Assembly: GCA_019455325.1 (NCBI GenBank)
Contig: JACFMQ010000003.1
Span: 248,001 to 312,000, forward strand
Length of the DNA stretch: 64,000 bases
Direction: 5' to 3'
DNA from: Rhodocyclaceae bacterium
GTDB lineage: Bacteria; Pseudomonadota; Gammaproteobacteria; Burkholderiales; Rhodocyclaceae
The position numbers and the translations under genes are program-made. Shown in pieces: positions 8,912 through 17,611 of the stretch; positions within the stretch are counted from its first letter, which is position 1; each line of letters opens with the position of its first letter. The notes beneath the pieces are model-generated. The model did not search any database. It had not been told where the DNA came from and saw only the letters and a list, made by a program, of their open reading frames with translations.

Positions 8912-9801
8912 CAGAACACCGCCTCCTGCAGCAGGCGCAGCAGGTACTGGCCGTAGCCGTTCTTCGCCAGCGGCGCGGCCAGCGCCTGCAGCCGGGCGGC
9001 GTCGATCCAGCCCTGGCGCCAGGCGATCTCCTCGGGGCAGGCGACCTTCAGCCCCTGCCGCTTTTCCAGCGTGGCAATGAACTGGCTGGCCTCGAGCATG
9101 GACTCGTGCGTGCCGGTATCGAGCCAGGCATAGCCGCGGCCCATGATCTCGACCGACAGCGCGCCCTGCTCCAGGTAGAGACGGTTGAGATCGGTGATCT
9201 CCAGCTCGCCGCGGGCGGACGGCTTGAGGTTCTTCGCCAGTTCGACCACCTGCCGGTCGTAGAAGTAGAGGCCGGTCACCGCGTAGTTCGACTTCGGCTG
9301 CTTCGGCTTCTCTTCCAGGCTGATCACCTTGCCGCCGGCGTCGAACTCGGCGACGCCGTAGCGTTCCGGGTCGTGCACGTGGTAGGCGAAGACCGTGGCG
9401 CCGTCGTCGCGCGCCGCGGCGCTGTCGAGCAGGCGGTGGAAGTCGTGGCCGTAGAAGATGTTGTCGCCGAGCACCAGCGCCGACAGGTCGTCGCCGATGA
9501 ATTCGTCGCCGATGATGAAGGCCTGCGCCAGACCGTCCGGCGAGGGCTGCACGGCGTAGGTCAGTTCGATGCCCCACTGCGAACCGTCGCCGAGCAATTG
9601 CTCGAAGCGCGGCGTGTCCTGCGGCGTCGAGATCACCAGGATCTCGCGGATGCCGGCGAGCATCAGCGTCGTCAGCGGGTAGTAGATCATCGGCTTGTCG
9701 AACACCGGCAGCAACTGCTTGGAGACGGCGAGCGTCGCCGGATGCAGGCGGGTGCCGGCGCCGCCGGCGAGGATGATGCCTTTACGTTTTTTAGTAGCCA
9801 T
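8911..9801 (-). CDS. rfbA: Glucose-1-phosphate thymidylyltransferase
   Basis: A 296-residue enzyme making dTDP-glucose from dTTP and glucose-1-phosphate, the first step of the rhamnose pathway. The N-terminal nucleotide-binding signature is [29 protein letters not shown] carries the metal-binding Asp and [19 protein letters not shown] is the sugar-binding region. It overlaps rfbD by 11 bases upstream and touches rfbC downstream, so the operon is translationally coupled. Confidence 0.97.
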   Translation of the reverse strand: MATKKRKGIILAGGAGTRLHPATLAVSKQLLPVFDKPMIYYPLTTLMLAGIREILVISTPQDTPRFEQLLGDGSQWGIELTYAVQPSPDGLAQAFIIGDEFIGDDLSALVLGDNIFYGHDFHRLLDSAAARDDGATVFAYHVHDPERYGVAEFDAGGKVISLEEKPKQPKSNYAVTGLYFYDRQVVELAKNLKPSARGELEITDLNRLYLEQGALSVEIMGRGYAWLDTGTHESMLEASQFIATLEKRQGLKVACPEEIAWRQGWIDAARLQALAAPLAKNGYGQYLLRLLQEAVF

Positions 9802-10705
9802 TCGATTTCTTCAGTGCGAGCAGTTGCAGCATGCGGGAAAGGAAGGGGCGCCAGTCGGGCAGTTCGAGGTCGAAATCGCGTTCGAGCCTGCCGCAGTCGA
9901 GGCGCGAGTTTGCCGGCCGGCGCGCCGGCGTCGGGTAGTCGACACTGCCGATGGCGGCCACGGAGTCCGGCGCCGGCAGGCCGGCGAAGCCGGGCGTCGC
10001 CGCGGCCAAGCGCAGGATCTCGCGGGCAAAGCCGCACCAGCTCACCGGATCGGCCGCCGCCAGGTGGTAGAGGCGGGCGTCGCCGATCTCGCCGCCGCGC
10101 CGCGTCGCCGCGAGGATCTGGCCGGTGACGTCGGAGAGCAGCGCAGCCGGCGTCGGCGCGCCGACCTGGTCGTCGACGACGCGCAGCGGCCGCCCTTCGC
10201 CGGCCAGCCGCAGCACGGTCTTGACGAAGTTGTGGCCGCGCGCGCCGAACACCCAACTGGTGCGGAAGATCAGCGCGCGGCCGCCGGCGGCGAGCACGCC
10301 GTCCTCGCCGTCGCGCTTGGTCGCGCCGTAGACCGAGAGCGGGCAGGTCGGGTCGGTCTCGACGTAGGGCGCAGGCTTGTTGCCGTCGAACACGTAGTCG
10401 GTCGAGTAATGCACGAGCAGCGCGCCGAGCGGCTTCGCCGCCTCGGCCATCACCGTCGGCGCCACGGCGTTGATCGCGCGCGCGAGTTCCGGCTCGCTCT
10501 CGGCGCGGTCGACCGCGGTGTAGGCAGCGGCATTGACGACGATGCGCGGCTTGACGGCGGCGATCGCCGCGCGGATCGCCGCCGGATCGGCGAGATCGCA
10601 ATGCGCACGGTCGAGCGCGGTGACCGCGCCCAGCGGCGACAGCGAACGCTGCAACTGCCAGCCGACCTGGCCGTCGCTGCCGAAGAGGAGGATCGGCGTC
10701 GTCAT
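9791..10705 (-). CDS. rfbD: dTDP-4-dehydrorhamnose reductase
   Basis: A short-chain dehydrogenase-type protein of 304 residues that reduces dTDP-4-keto-rhamnose to dTDP-L-rhamnose. Visible features are the nucleotide-binding loop [22 protein letters not shown], and the catalytic Tyr-Lys pair in [14 protein letters not shown] 10705 overlaps the rfbB stop as ATGA, and the stop region overlaps rfbA. Confidence 0.97.
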   Translation of the reverse strand: MTTPILLFGSDGQVGWQLQRSLSPLGAVTALDRAHCDLADPAAIRAAIAAVKPRIVVNAAAYTAVDRAESEPELARAINAVAPTVMAEAAKPLGALLVHYSTDYVFDGNKPAPYVETDPTCPLSVYGATKRDGEDGVLAAGGRALIFRTSWVFGARGHNFVKTVLRLAGEGRPLRVVDDQVGAPTPAALLSDVTGQILAATRRGGEIGDARLYHLAAADPVSWCGFAREILRLAAATPGFAGLPAPDSVAAIGSVDYPTPARRPANSRLDCGRLERDFDLELPDWRPFLSRMLQLLALKKSNGY

Positions 10706-11766
10706 GCGCGCGCCCCGTAGTTCTGTTCGGTCCACTGCCGATAGGCGCCGGAAGTCACGTCGGCAACCCAGTCGGCGTTGTCCAGATACCAGCGCACGGT
10801 CTTCTCGATGCCGGTGGCGAAGGTCTCGGCCGGCCGCCAGCCGAGTTCGCGCTCGATCTTCCGCGCGTCGATCGCGTAGCGGCGGTCGTGGCCGGGGCGG
10901 TCGGTGACGTAGGCGATCTGGTCGCGGTAGGAGCCGGCGGCCTTCGGCCGCGCCGCGTCGAGCAGATCGCACAGCGTGTGCACGATGGCGATGTTCGGCA
11001 TCTCGTTCCAGCCGCCGACGTTGTACACCTCGCCGATCCGGCCGGCTTCGAGCACGCGCCGGATCGCCGCGCAGTGGTCGCCGACGTACAGCCAGTCGCG
11101 GATCTGCTGGCCGTCGCCGTAGATCGGCAGCGGCTTCCCGGTGAGCGCGTTGTGGATCATCAGCGGGATCAGCTTTTCCGGGAACTGGTAGGGGCCGTAG
11201 TTGTTCGAGCAGTTGGTCGTCAGCACCGGCAGCCCGTAGGTGTGGCAATAGGCACGCACGAGGTGGTCGGAGGCGGCCTTGGACGCCGAGTACGGGCTGT
11301 TCGGCTGGTACGGATTGGCTTCGGTGAAGGGCGGATCGTCGGCCGTCAGCGACCCGTAGACCTCGTCGGTGGATACGTGCAGGAAGCGGAAGGTCTGCCG
11401 CTCGGCGTCGGACAGCGCCGCGTAGTGGGCGCGCGCGCATTCGAGCAGGTTGAAGGTGCCGACGATGTTGGTCTGGATGAACTCGCCCGGCCCGTGGATC
11501 GAGCGGTCGACGTGGCTCTCGGCGGCGAAGCCGACGACGGCGCGCGGCCGGTGCTGCGCGAGCAGCGCGGCGACCAGCTCGCGGTCGCCGATGTCGCCGC
11601 GCACGAAGACGTGGCGCGGGTCGTTTTGCAGCGACTTCAGGTTTTCGAGGTTGCCGGCGTAGGTCAGCCGGTCGAGGTTAACGACGGTCTCGTCCGACCG
11701 CGCCAGCCAGTCGAGGACGAAGTTGGCGCCGATGAAGCCGGCGCCGCCGGTGACGAGGATGGTCAT
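10702..11766 (-). CDS. rfbB: dTDP-glucose 4,6-dehydratase
   Basis: An extended SDR enzyme of 354 residues converting dTDP-glucose to dTDP-4-keto-6-deoxyglucose with bound NAD. It has the Rossmann loop [15 protein letters not shown], the catalytic segment [11 protein letters not shown] and [13 protein letters not shown] with the Tyr-Lys pair. It is the first gene of the rml operon. galE lies upstream on the same strand, only 24 bases away, so the promoter may be in front of galE. Confidence 0.97.
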   Translation of the reverse strand: MTILVTGGAGFIGANFVLDWLARSDETVVNLDRLTYAGNLENLKSLQNDPRHVFVRGDIGDRELVAALLAQHRPRAVVGFAAESHVDRSIHGPGEFIQTNIVGTFNLLECARAHYAALSDAERQTFRFLHVSTDEVYGSLTADDPPFTEANPYQPNSPYSASKAASDHLVRAYCHTYGLPVLTTNCSNNYGPYQFPEKLIPLMIHNALTGKPLPIYGDGQQIRDWLYVGDHCAAIRRVLEAGRIGEVYNVGGWNEMPNIAIVHTLCDLLDAARPKAAGSYRDQIAYVTDRPGHDRRYAIDARKIERELGWRPAETFATGIEKTVRWYLDNADWVADVTSGAYRQWTEQNYGARA

Positions 11767-11790
11767 GCGCTTCTCCCTGCTTGTTTTCGT

Positions 11791-12825
11791 TCAGTCCGCG
11801 GCGCCGTAGCCGTCCGCGCCGTAACCGTCCGGATTCGCCGACTGCCAGCGCCAGGCGTCGGCGCACATGCGCTCGATGCCGAATTCGGCCCGCCAGCCCA
11901 GCGCCTCCGCGGCCAGGGTCGGATCGGCATAGCAGGCGGCGATGTCGCCGGCGCGGCGCGACGCGATGCGGTAGGGGATCGGCCGGCCGCTGGCGCAGGC
12001 GAAGGCCGCCACCATTTCCAGCACCGAATGGCCGCGCCCGGTGCCGAGATTGACGGTGACCACGCCCGGCCGCTGCCGCAGCGCTTCGAGCGCCTTCAGA
12101 TGGCCGCGCGCCAGATCGACGACGTGGATGTAGTCGCGTACGCCGGTGCCGTCCGGCGTCGGGTAGTCGCCGCCGAAGACCATCAACTCCGGCCGCCGGC
12201 CGATCGCCACCTGGCTGACGAAGGGCATCAGGTTGTTCGGGATGCCGGCCGGGTCTTCGCCGATCAGCCCGGACTCATGCGCGCCGACCGGGTTGAAGTA
12301 GCGCAGGATGCCGAAGCGCCAGCGCGCGTCGGCGCGCGCCAGGTCGCGCAGGACGTCTTCGACCATCAGCTTGCTGCGGCCGTAGGGGTTGGTCGCGGAC
12401 AGCGGGAAATCCTCGCGGATCGGCACCGTGGCCGGCTCGCCGTAAACCGTCGCCGACGAGCTGAAGACCAGCGTGCGCACGTCGGCCGCGTCCATCGCCT
12501 TGAGCAGCGACAGGCTGCCGTTCACGTTGTTGTCGTAGTAGGCGAGCGGCCGCTCGACCGATTCGCCGACCGCCTTCAGCCCGGCGAAGTGGATCACCGC
12601 GTCGATGCGCTGCGCGGCGAACAACCGGGAAAGAGCCTCGCCGTCGCGCACGTCGCCGCGCACGAAGTCGGGCGCGCGGCCGGCGATGCGGGCGACACGG
12701 GAAAGCGCCTCCCGCTTCGAATTCGACAGGTTGTCGAGGACGACGACCTCACAGCCCGCCGCCAGCAGTTCGACGCAGGCATGCGACCCGATGTAGCCGG
12801 CGCCGCCGGTGACCAGCACCTTCAT
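11791..12825 (-). CDS. galE: UDP-glucose 4-epimerase
   Basis: A 344-residue SDR epimerase interconverting UDP-glucose and UDP-galactose. It has KVLVTGGAGYIGSH at the N-terminus, VFSSSATVYGEP and the catalytic Tyr-Lys in NPYGRSKLMVEDVL, plus the family's C-terminal ending. The start at 12825 places the Rossmann strand directly at the N-terminus; an in-frame ATG at 12843 would add six residues. It heads the leftward galE-rfbBDAC-GT2-kinase gene run and is divergent from waaC across 145 bases that must carry both promoters. Confidence 0.95.
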   Translation of the reverse strand: MKVLVTGGAGYIGSHACVELLAAGCEVVVLDNLSNSKREALSRVARIAGRAPDFVRGDVRDGEALSRLFAAQRIDAVIHFAGLKAVGESVERPLAYYDNNVNGSLSLLKAMDAADVRTLVFSSSATVYGEPATVPIREDFPLSATNPYGRSKLMVEDVLRDLARADARWRFGILRYFNPVGAHESGLIGEDPAGIPNNLMPFVSQVAIGRRPELMVFGGDYPTPDGTGVRDYIHVVDLARGHLKALEALRQRPGVVTVNLGTGRGHSVLEMVAAFACASGRPIPYRIASRRAGDIAACYADPTLAAEALGWRAEFGIERMCADAWRWQSANPDGYGADGYGAAD

Positions 12826-12970
12826 CGCCGGGATTCCATGCACGGCGCCGTTGCCACGCGGGGAACGGGCCGGCGCGGACGTTGCGGGAACTGGGGAACG
12901 GAGCGCTGCATGCGGGGCGATCCCTTATAATGCGGGCCTGGCCGAGAAAAAGGACATTATTCTACCCGCG

Positions 12971-13927
12971 ATGCGCATCCTGCTGGTCAAAACCTCCTCG
13001 CTCGGCGACGTCATCCACAACCTGCCGGTGGCCGCCGATCTCGCGCGGCGCTTTCCCGGCGTCGAGATCGACTGGTGCGTCGAGGAATCCTTCGCCGACG
13101 TTCCGCGCCTCGCCCCCGCCGTCCGCGAGACGATCCCGGTCGCGGTCCGCCGCTGGCGCAGGAACCTCTTCTCGGGCGCGACCTGGCGCGAGATCGGCGC
13201 GCTGCGCCGGCGGCTCGCCGGCGGCGGCTACGACGTCGTGCTCGACACGCAGGGCCTGTTGAAGAGCGCGCTGATCGCCGCCCTCGCCGACGGCCAGCGC
13301 CTCGGCCACGACCGCGATTCGGCGCGCGAGCCGCTGGCCGCCCGCTTCTACGACCGGACCTTCTTCGTGCCGCGCGACCTGCACGCCGTCGAGCGCAACC
13401 GCCAGCTCGCCGCCGCCGCCTTCGGCTACGCGCTGCCGCCGGCGCTCGACTACGGCATCGTCGCCCCCAATTTCGCCGCGCCCTGGCTGCCGCAGGCGCC
13501 GCTCGCCGTGCTGCTCACGGCGACCAGCCGCGACGACAAGCTGTGGCCGGAAGCGGACTGGATCGCGCTCGGCCGCGAGCTGGCGCAGCGCGGCCTGACG
13601 CCGGTGCTGCCGGCCGGCAGCGCGGCCGAACGGGCGCGCGCCGCGCGCATCGCCGAAGCCCTTCCCGGCGCCGTCGCCGCGCCGCCGCTGTCGATCCGCG
13701 AACTCGCCGGCGTTCTCGGCCGGGCGCAACTGGCGATCGGCGTCGACACCGGCCTTGCCCATCTCGCCGCCGCGCTCGGCGTGCCGACCGTGGCCATCTA
13801 CACCGCGACCGAGCCGGCGCTGACCGGCGTCGCCGGCGCCGGCTTCGCCCGCAACCTCGGCGACGCCGGCCGCCCGCCGTCCGTCGGCGAGGTGCTCGCT
13901 ACCGTCGACGAAGCGCTCTCCGGCTGA
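12971..13927 (+). CDS. waaC: Lipopolysaccharide heptosyltransferase I
   Basis: A GT9 enzyme of 318 residues that adds the first L,D-heptose to Kdo2-lipid A. It starts MRILLVKTSSLGDVIHNLP, the family's N-terminal signature. The GT-B C-terminal half contains LLTATSRDDKLWPEADW and IGVDTGLAHLAAALGVPTVAIY. Its TGA overlaps the ATG of waaA, so the two core genes are coupled. Confidence 0.95.
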   Translation: MRILLVKTSSLGDVIHNLPVAADLARRFPGVEIDWCVEESFADVPRLAPAVRETIPVAVRRWRRNLFSGATWREIGALRRRLAGGGYDVVLDTQGLLKSALIAALADGQRLGHDRDSAREPLAARFYDRTFFVPRDLHAVERNRQLAAAAFGYALPPALDYGIVAPNFAAPWLPQAPLAVLLTATSRDDKLWPEADWIALGRELAQRGLTPVLPAGSAAERARAARIAEALPGAVAAPPLSIRELAGVLGRAQLAIGVDTGLAHLAAALGVPTVAIYTATEPALTGVAGAGFARNLGDAGRPPSVGEVLATVDEALSG

Positions 13928-15198
13928 TGGCGCGTCTGCTCTATTCGCTGTGCTTCTACCTGGCGCAGCCGCTCGTCTGGCTGCGCCTGCTGATGCGCGG
14001 CCGCAGGCAGCCCGAGTACCGGCGGCACGTCGGCGAACGCTACGGCTTCTACCCGGCGCCGCCGGCGCGGCCGCTCCTCTGGCTGCACGCGGTGTCGGTC
14101 GGCGAGACGCGCGCCGCCGAACCGCTGATCGAGGCGCTGCTGGCGGCGCATCCACGGCACGCGCTGCTGCTCACGCACATGACGCCGACCGGCCGCGAGA
14201 CCGGCAGGATCTACGCCGAGCGCCACCCCGGCCGCGTCATCCAGGCCTACCTGCCCTACGACCTGCCGGACGCGGTGGCGCGCTTCCTCGACCGCTTCCG
14301 CCCGGAATTCGGTGTCTTCATGGAAACCGAGCTGTGGCCGAACCTGGTCGCCGCGGCCAAGGTGCGCGGCCTGCCGCTGGCGCTGGTCAACGCCCGCCTG
14401 TCGGAAAAGTCGCGGCGCGGCTACCGGCGGTTCGCCGCGCTCGTCGCGCCGGCCTTCGCCGCGCTCGACCTGGTCGCCGCGCAGACCGCCGACGACGCCG
14501 AGCGGCTGGCAAGCGTCGGCGCGCGCGCACCGCAGGTCACCGGCAACCTCAAGTTCGACGTGACGCCCGATCCGGCCAAGCTCGCCCACGGCGCCAACTG
14601 GCGCGCCGAGATCGGCGGCCGGCCGGTGTGGCTGGCGGCCTCGACCCGCGACGGCGAGGAGGCGCTGATCCTCGACGCGCTCGCCCGCATCGCGCTGCCG
14701 AACCTGCTGCTGATCCTCGTGCCGCGCCACCCGCAGCGCTTCGACGAAGTCGCCGCGCTCGCCGCCGGCCGCGGCCTGGCGCTGAAGCGGCGCAGCCTGG
14801 AGGAATTTCCGGACGCCGGCACGCGCGTCTGGCTCGGCGACAGCATGGGCGAGATGGCGAGCTACTACGCGGCGGCGGATCTGGCGCTGATCGGCGGTTC
14901 GCTGCTGCCCTTCGGCGGGCAGAACCTGATCGAGGCGGCGGCCTGCGGCTGCCCGGTCGTCGTCGGCCCGCACACCTTCAACTTCGCGCAGGCGGCCGAC
15001 GACGCGGCGGCCTGCGGCGCCGCGCGGCGCATTGCCGGCGTCGGCGAACTGGCCGGCGCCGTCGCGGACATTCTCGCCCACCCCGAGCTGCGGGCGAACA
15101 TGCAGGAAAGGGCCCTCGCCTTCAGCCGCGCGCACCAGGGCGCGACGGCGCGGACCATGGACTTGCTGACAGCGCTTACTGCGCGAGCAGCGCGTTGA
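13927..15198 (+). CDS. waaA: 3-deoxy-D-manno-octulosonic acid (Kdo) transferase
   Basis: A 423-residue GT30 transferase that adds Kdo to lipid IVA. An N-terminal hydrophobic anchor (LLYSLCFYLAQPLVWL) is followed by LWLHAVSVGETRAAEPL, which carries the proposed catalytic Glu. Later come MTPTGRETGRIY, FMETELWPNL and the C-terminal GGQNLIEAAACGCPVVVGPHTFNF. It is coupled to waaC. The last 23 bases overlap the convergent tolC-family gene. Confidence 0.96.
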   Translation: MARLLYSLCFYLAQPLVWLRLLMRGRRQPEYRRHVGERYGFYPAPPARPLLWLHAVSVGETRAAEPLIEALLAAHPRHALLLTHMTPTGRETGRIYAERHPGRVIQAYLPYDLPDAVARFLDRFRPEFGVFMETELWPNLVAAAKVRGLPLALVNARLSEKSRRGYRRFAALVAPAFAALDLVAAQTADDAERLASVGARAPQVTGNLKFDVTPDPAKLAHGANWRAEIGGRPVWLAASTRDGEEALILDALARIALPNLLLILVPRHPQRFDEVAALAAGRGLALKRRSLEEFPDAGTRVWLGDSMGEMASYYAAADLALIGGSLLPFGGQNLIEAAACGCPVVVGPHTFNFAQAADDAAACGAARRIAGVGELAGAVADILAHPELRANMQERALAFSRAHQGATARTMDLLTALTARAAR

Positions 15199-16507
15199 CC
15201 TTCGCCAGATCGGTCTCTTCCAGCGTGCCGACCGCAGCCTTCAGCCGCAGTTGCGCGAGCAGCGTGTCGTACCACGCGCGCGCCAGGTCGCGGCGGGTGG
15301 CGTAGACCTGCTGCTCGGCGTTGAGCACGTCGATGCCGATGCGCACGCCGACCTCGTAGCCGAGCCGGTTCGATTCGAGCGAGCTCTGGCTGGAGACCAG
15401 CGCCGCCTTCAGCGCCGTCACCTGCGCCGTGCCGTTGGCGACGCCGAGCCAAGACTGGCGCGCCGCCTGCGCGGCGTTGCGGCGGGCCGCTTCCAGTTGC
15501 TGGCGGGCGGCCTCGCGGTTGGCCTCGGCTTCGCGCGTCCGCGAGTTGACGAGCCCGCCCTGGTACAGCGGGATGTTCAACTGCAGCGCGGCGGTCGTCG
15601 ACCGCGTCTCGAAGGCCGGCGTCGCGCTGGTGCCGACCGTCGGCAGCGCGGCGTTCTGCGCCGCATTGCCGTGGGCGACGACGGCGTCCAGCGTCGGATA
15701 GTGGCCGGCGCGGTTCCTTTCGATTTCCTTCACCGCGAGTTCGACGGCGAGCTGCTGCAACTGCACCGAAATCGCGTCCTTCTCGGCGGCCTCGACCCAA
15801 GGCGCCATGGCGTCCGGCTGCGGCCGTTCCAGCGTCGCCTGTTCGCGCAACTGCGCGAGCGCGCCCGGATCGCGGCCGACCACCACCTCCAGCGCGCGCC
15901 GCCGGATCTCCAGCTCGCTCTCGGCGGCGATCTCCTGCGCCGTCGCCAGGTCGTAGCGCGACTGCGCCTCGTGCGTGTCGACGATGGTCGCTGTGCCCAC
16001 CTCGAAGTTCTTCTTCGCCTGCTCCAGTTGCTGCGCGATCGCTTTCTTCTGCGCCTGCAATGCGCGCAGGTTCTCCTCGGCGTAGAGCACGTCGAAATAG
16101 GCCTGGGCGACGCGCAGGATGACGTCCTGCTGCGCCTGCGCGAACTGCGCCTCGGCCTGCGCCGCCTGCGTCTTGCCCTGCTGCCAGGCGACCACGTTCT
16201 GCCAGCGGAACAGCGGCTGCGTCAGCGTCACCGTATAGCCGTGGCTGTTGTAGTCGGCCTTCGACGACGGCATGCCGCTCATCTCGCGCTTGAGGTCGTT
16301 CCACTGCGTGTTGGCCCCGGCGCCGAGCGTCGGCAGCAGGCCCGAGAGCCCCTGCGCCTCCTTCTCGCGACCGGCGTCGGCGAGGTGGCGGGCGGCGAGG
16401 TACTGCGGGTCGTTCTCCAGCGCCAGCCGGTAGACCTGCAGCAGGTCGGCGGCGTGGACGCCACCGGCGAGAAGGGCGGCGGAAACGAGCAGGGACAGTC
16501 TTTTCAT
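15176..16507 (-). CDS. tolC: TolC family outer membrane channel protein
   Basis: A 443-residue protein with a cleavable signal peptide (MKRLSLLVSAALLAGGVHA). Two homologous halves are rich in long helices (QAQQDVILRVAQAYFDVLYAEE; VSSQSSLESNRLGYEVGVR), as in trimeric TolC channels. It probably exports substrates with an inner-membrane partner, possibly the RND/MFP pair encoded nearby. It is the last gene of the pcm-rhodanese-tolC unit. Start 16507 puts the signal peptide at the N-terminus; an upstream ATG at 16516 is also possible. Confidence 0.93.
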   Translation of the reverse strand: MKRLSLLVSAALLAGGVHAADLLQVYRLALENDPQYLAARHLADAGREKEAQGLSGLLPTLGAGANTQWNDLKREMSGMPSSKADYNSHGYTVTLTQPLFRWQNVVAWQQGKTQAAQAEAQFAQAQQDVILRVAQAYFDVLYAEENLRALQAQKKAIAQQLEQAKKNFEVGTATIVDTHEAQSRYDLATAQEIAAESELEIRRRALEVVVGRDPGALAQLREQATLERPQPDAMAPWVEAAEKDAISVQLQQLAVELAVKEIERNRAGHYPTLDAVVAHGNAAQNAALPTVGTSATPAFETRSTTAALQLNIPLYQGGLVNSRTREAEANREAARQQLEAARRNAAQAARQSWLGVANGTAQVTALKAALVSSQSSLESNRLGYEVGVRIGIDVLNAEQQVYATRRDLARAWYDTLLAQLRLKAAVGTLEETDLAKVNALLAQ

Positions 16508-16531
16508 CGAGGGCATGGCGGGAATCCGCTG

Positions 16532-16864
16532 TCAGTAGCGTGGCATCGACGGATCGACGTTCTCGGCCCAGGCCGCGACGCCGCCGCTGAGGTTGTAGAC
16601 GGAAGCAAAGCCGTTGCGCTCGAGGAAGAGCGCGACCTGGAAGGAGCGGACGCCGTGGTGGCAGACGACCACGGTGTCGGCGTCAGGATCGAGTTCCGGC
16701 AGGCGCGGCGGCACGGCCGCCATCGGCAGCGCGAGCGCGCCGTCGATGCGACAGATCGCCGTCTCCCACGGTTCGCGGACGTCGAGCAGCACGGGCCCGG
16801 GGCGTTCGCTGCGGCCGGCGGCAGCCAGCCATTCCGCGAGTTCGTTCGCCGAGATCTGTCGCAT
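16532..16864 (-). CDS. Rhodanese-like domain protein
   Basis: A single rhodanese domain of 110 residues with the active-site Cys in VVVCHHGVRSFQVA and the preceding LLDVREPWE motif. Such small cytoplasmic rhodaneses transfer sulfane sulfur; the acceptor is unknown. It sits between pcm (13-base gap) and tolC (24-base gap) on the same strand. As I recall, this arrangement recurs in Rhodocyclales. Confidence 0.92.
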   Translation of the reverse strand: MRQISANELAEWLAAAGRSERPGPVLLDVREPWETAICRIDGALALPMAAVPPRLPELDPDADTVVVCHHGVRSFQVALFLERNGFASVYNLSGGVAAWAENVDPSMPRY

Positions 16865-16877
16865 TCCCCTCCGGTTG

Positions 16878-17549
16878 TCAGAAGACGAACTGCTCGCGCT
16901 GGACGGCGTTCTTCAGCGGCGCCGTCACGGTTTCGAACAGGTTCACGGTGTTGAAGGTGGTCTCGCCGGTGCGCGTCACCAGTTGCGCCTCCATCGCCGG
17001 CGCCTCGCCGACGATGGCCACCAGGCGGCCGCCGACCTTGAGCTGCTGCAGCATTTCCGGCGGCAGCACCGGCAGCGAGCCGGAGACGACGATGACGTCG
17101 AACGGCGCGCCGTTCGGCCAGCCGCGGGCGCCGTCGCCCTTGACCAGGTTGACGTTGTTGACGCCGGCGCGGGCGAGGTTCTGGCGGGCGACTTCCAACT
17201 GCGCGCCGTCGATCTCGACCGAGGTCACCGAAGCGGCGCGGGCGGCGAGCAGCGCCGCCATGTAGCCGCTGCCGGTGCCGATCTCGAGCACCTTGTCGCC
17301 CGGCTTGAGGCCGGCTTCCTGCAGCAGGCGGGCCTCGATCTTCGGTTCGAGCATGGTCGAGCCGTTGGCGAGCGGCAGCTCGACGTCGGCGAAGGCCAGC
17401 GCCGCGCTGCCTGCCGGCGTGAAATCCTCGCGCTTCACCTGCGAGAGCAGGCCGAGAACGTCCGGATCCAGCACCTCCCAGGGGCGGATCTGCTGCTCGA
17501 TCATGTTGAAGCGTGCCTGTTCGAAATCCATGTTGACCGCCGTATTCAT
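16878..17549 (-). CDS. pcm: Protein-L-isoaspartate O-methyltransferase family protein
   Basis: A class I SAM methyltransferase of 223 residues. SAM-binding motif I is VLEIGTGSGYMAALLA; the upstream helix FNMIEQQIRPWEVLD and ANGSTMLEPKIEARLLQ are typical of Pcm-like proteins. The substrate motif differs from the canonical Pcm GST.I box only slightly (NGST). It repairs or modifies isoaspartyl residues if functional. It is the first gene of the pcm-rhodanese-tolC unit, with an AT-rich palindrome directly upstream. Confidence 0.85.
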   Translation of the reverse strand: MNTAVNMDFEQARFNMIEQQIRPWEVLDPDVLGLLSQVKREDFTPAGSAALAFADVELPLANGSTMLEPKIEARLLQEAGLKPGDKVLEIGTGSGYMAALLAARAASVTSVEIDGAQLEVARQNLARAGVNNVNLVKGDGARGWPNGAPFDVIVVSGSLPVLPPEMLQQLKVGGRLVAIVGEAPAMEAQLVTRTGETTFNTVNLFETVTAPLKNAVQREQFVF

Positions 17550-17570
17550 CGCTCTCCCCGTCGCGCGTAT

Positions 17571-17590
17571 ATATTAGTCGAAGCTAATAT
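17571..17590. promoter_or_regulatory. AT-rich palindrome upstream of pcm, candidate operator
   Basis: ATATTAG (17571-17577) and CTAATAT (17584-17590) form a perfect 7-bp inverted repeat around TCGAAG. It lies 21-41 bases before the pcm start on the minus strand, with a TATAT -10-like stretch, in an otherwise GC-rich neighbourhood. The form is compatible with a MarR/winged-helix operator; no cognate regulator is visible nearby. Confidence 0.35.
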
Positions 17591-17611
17591 GTGTGTCCAA
17601 AGAAAGCAGAA

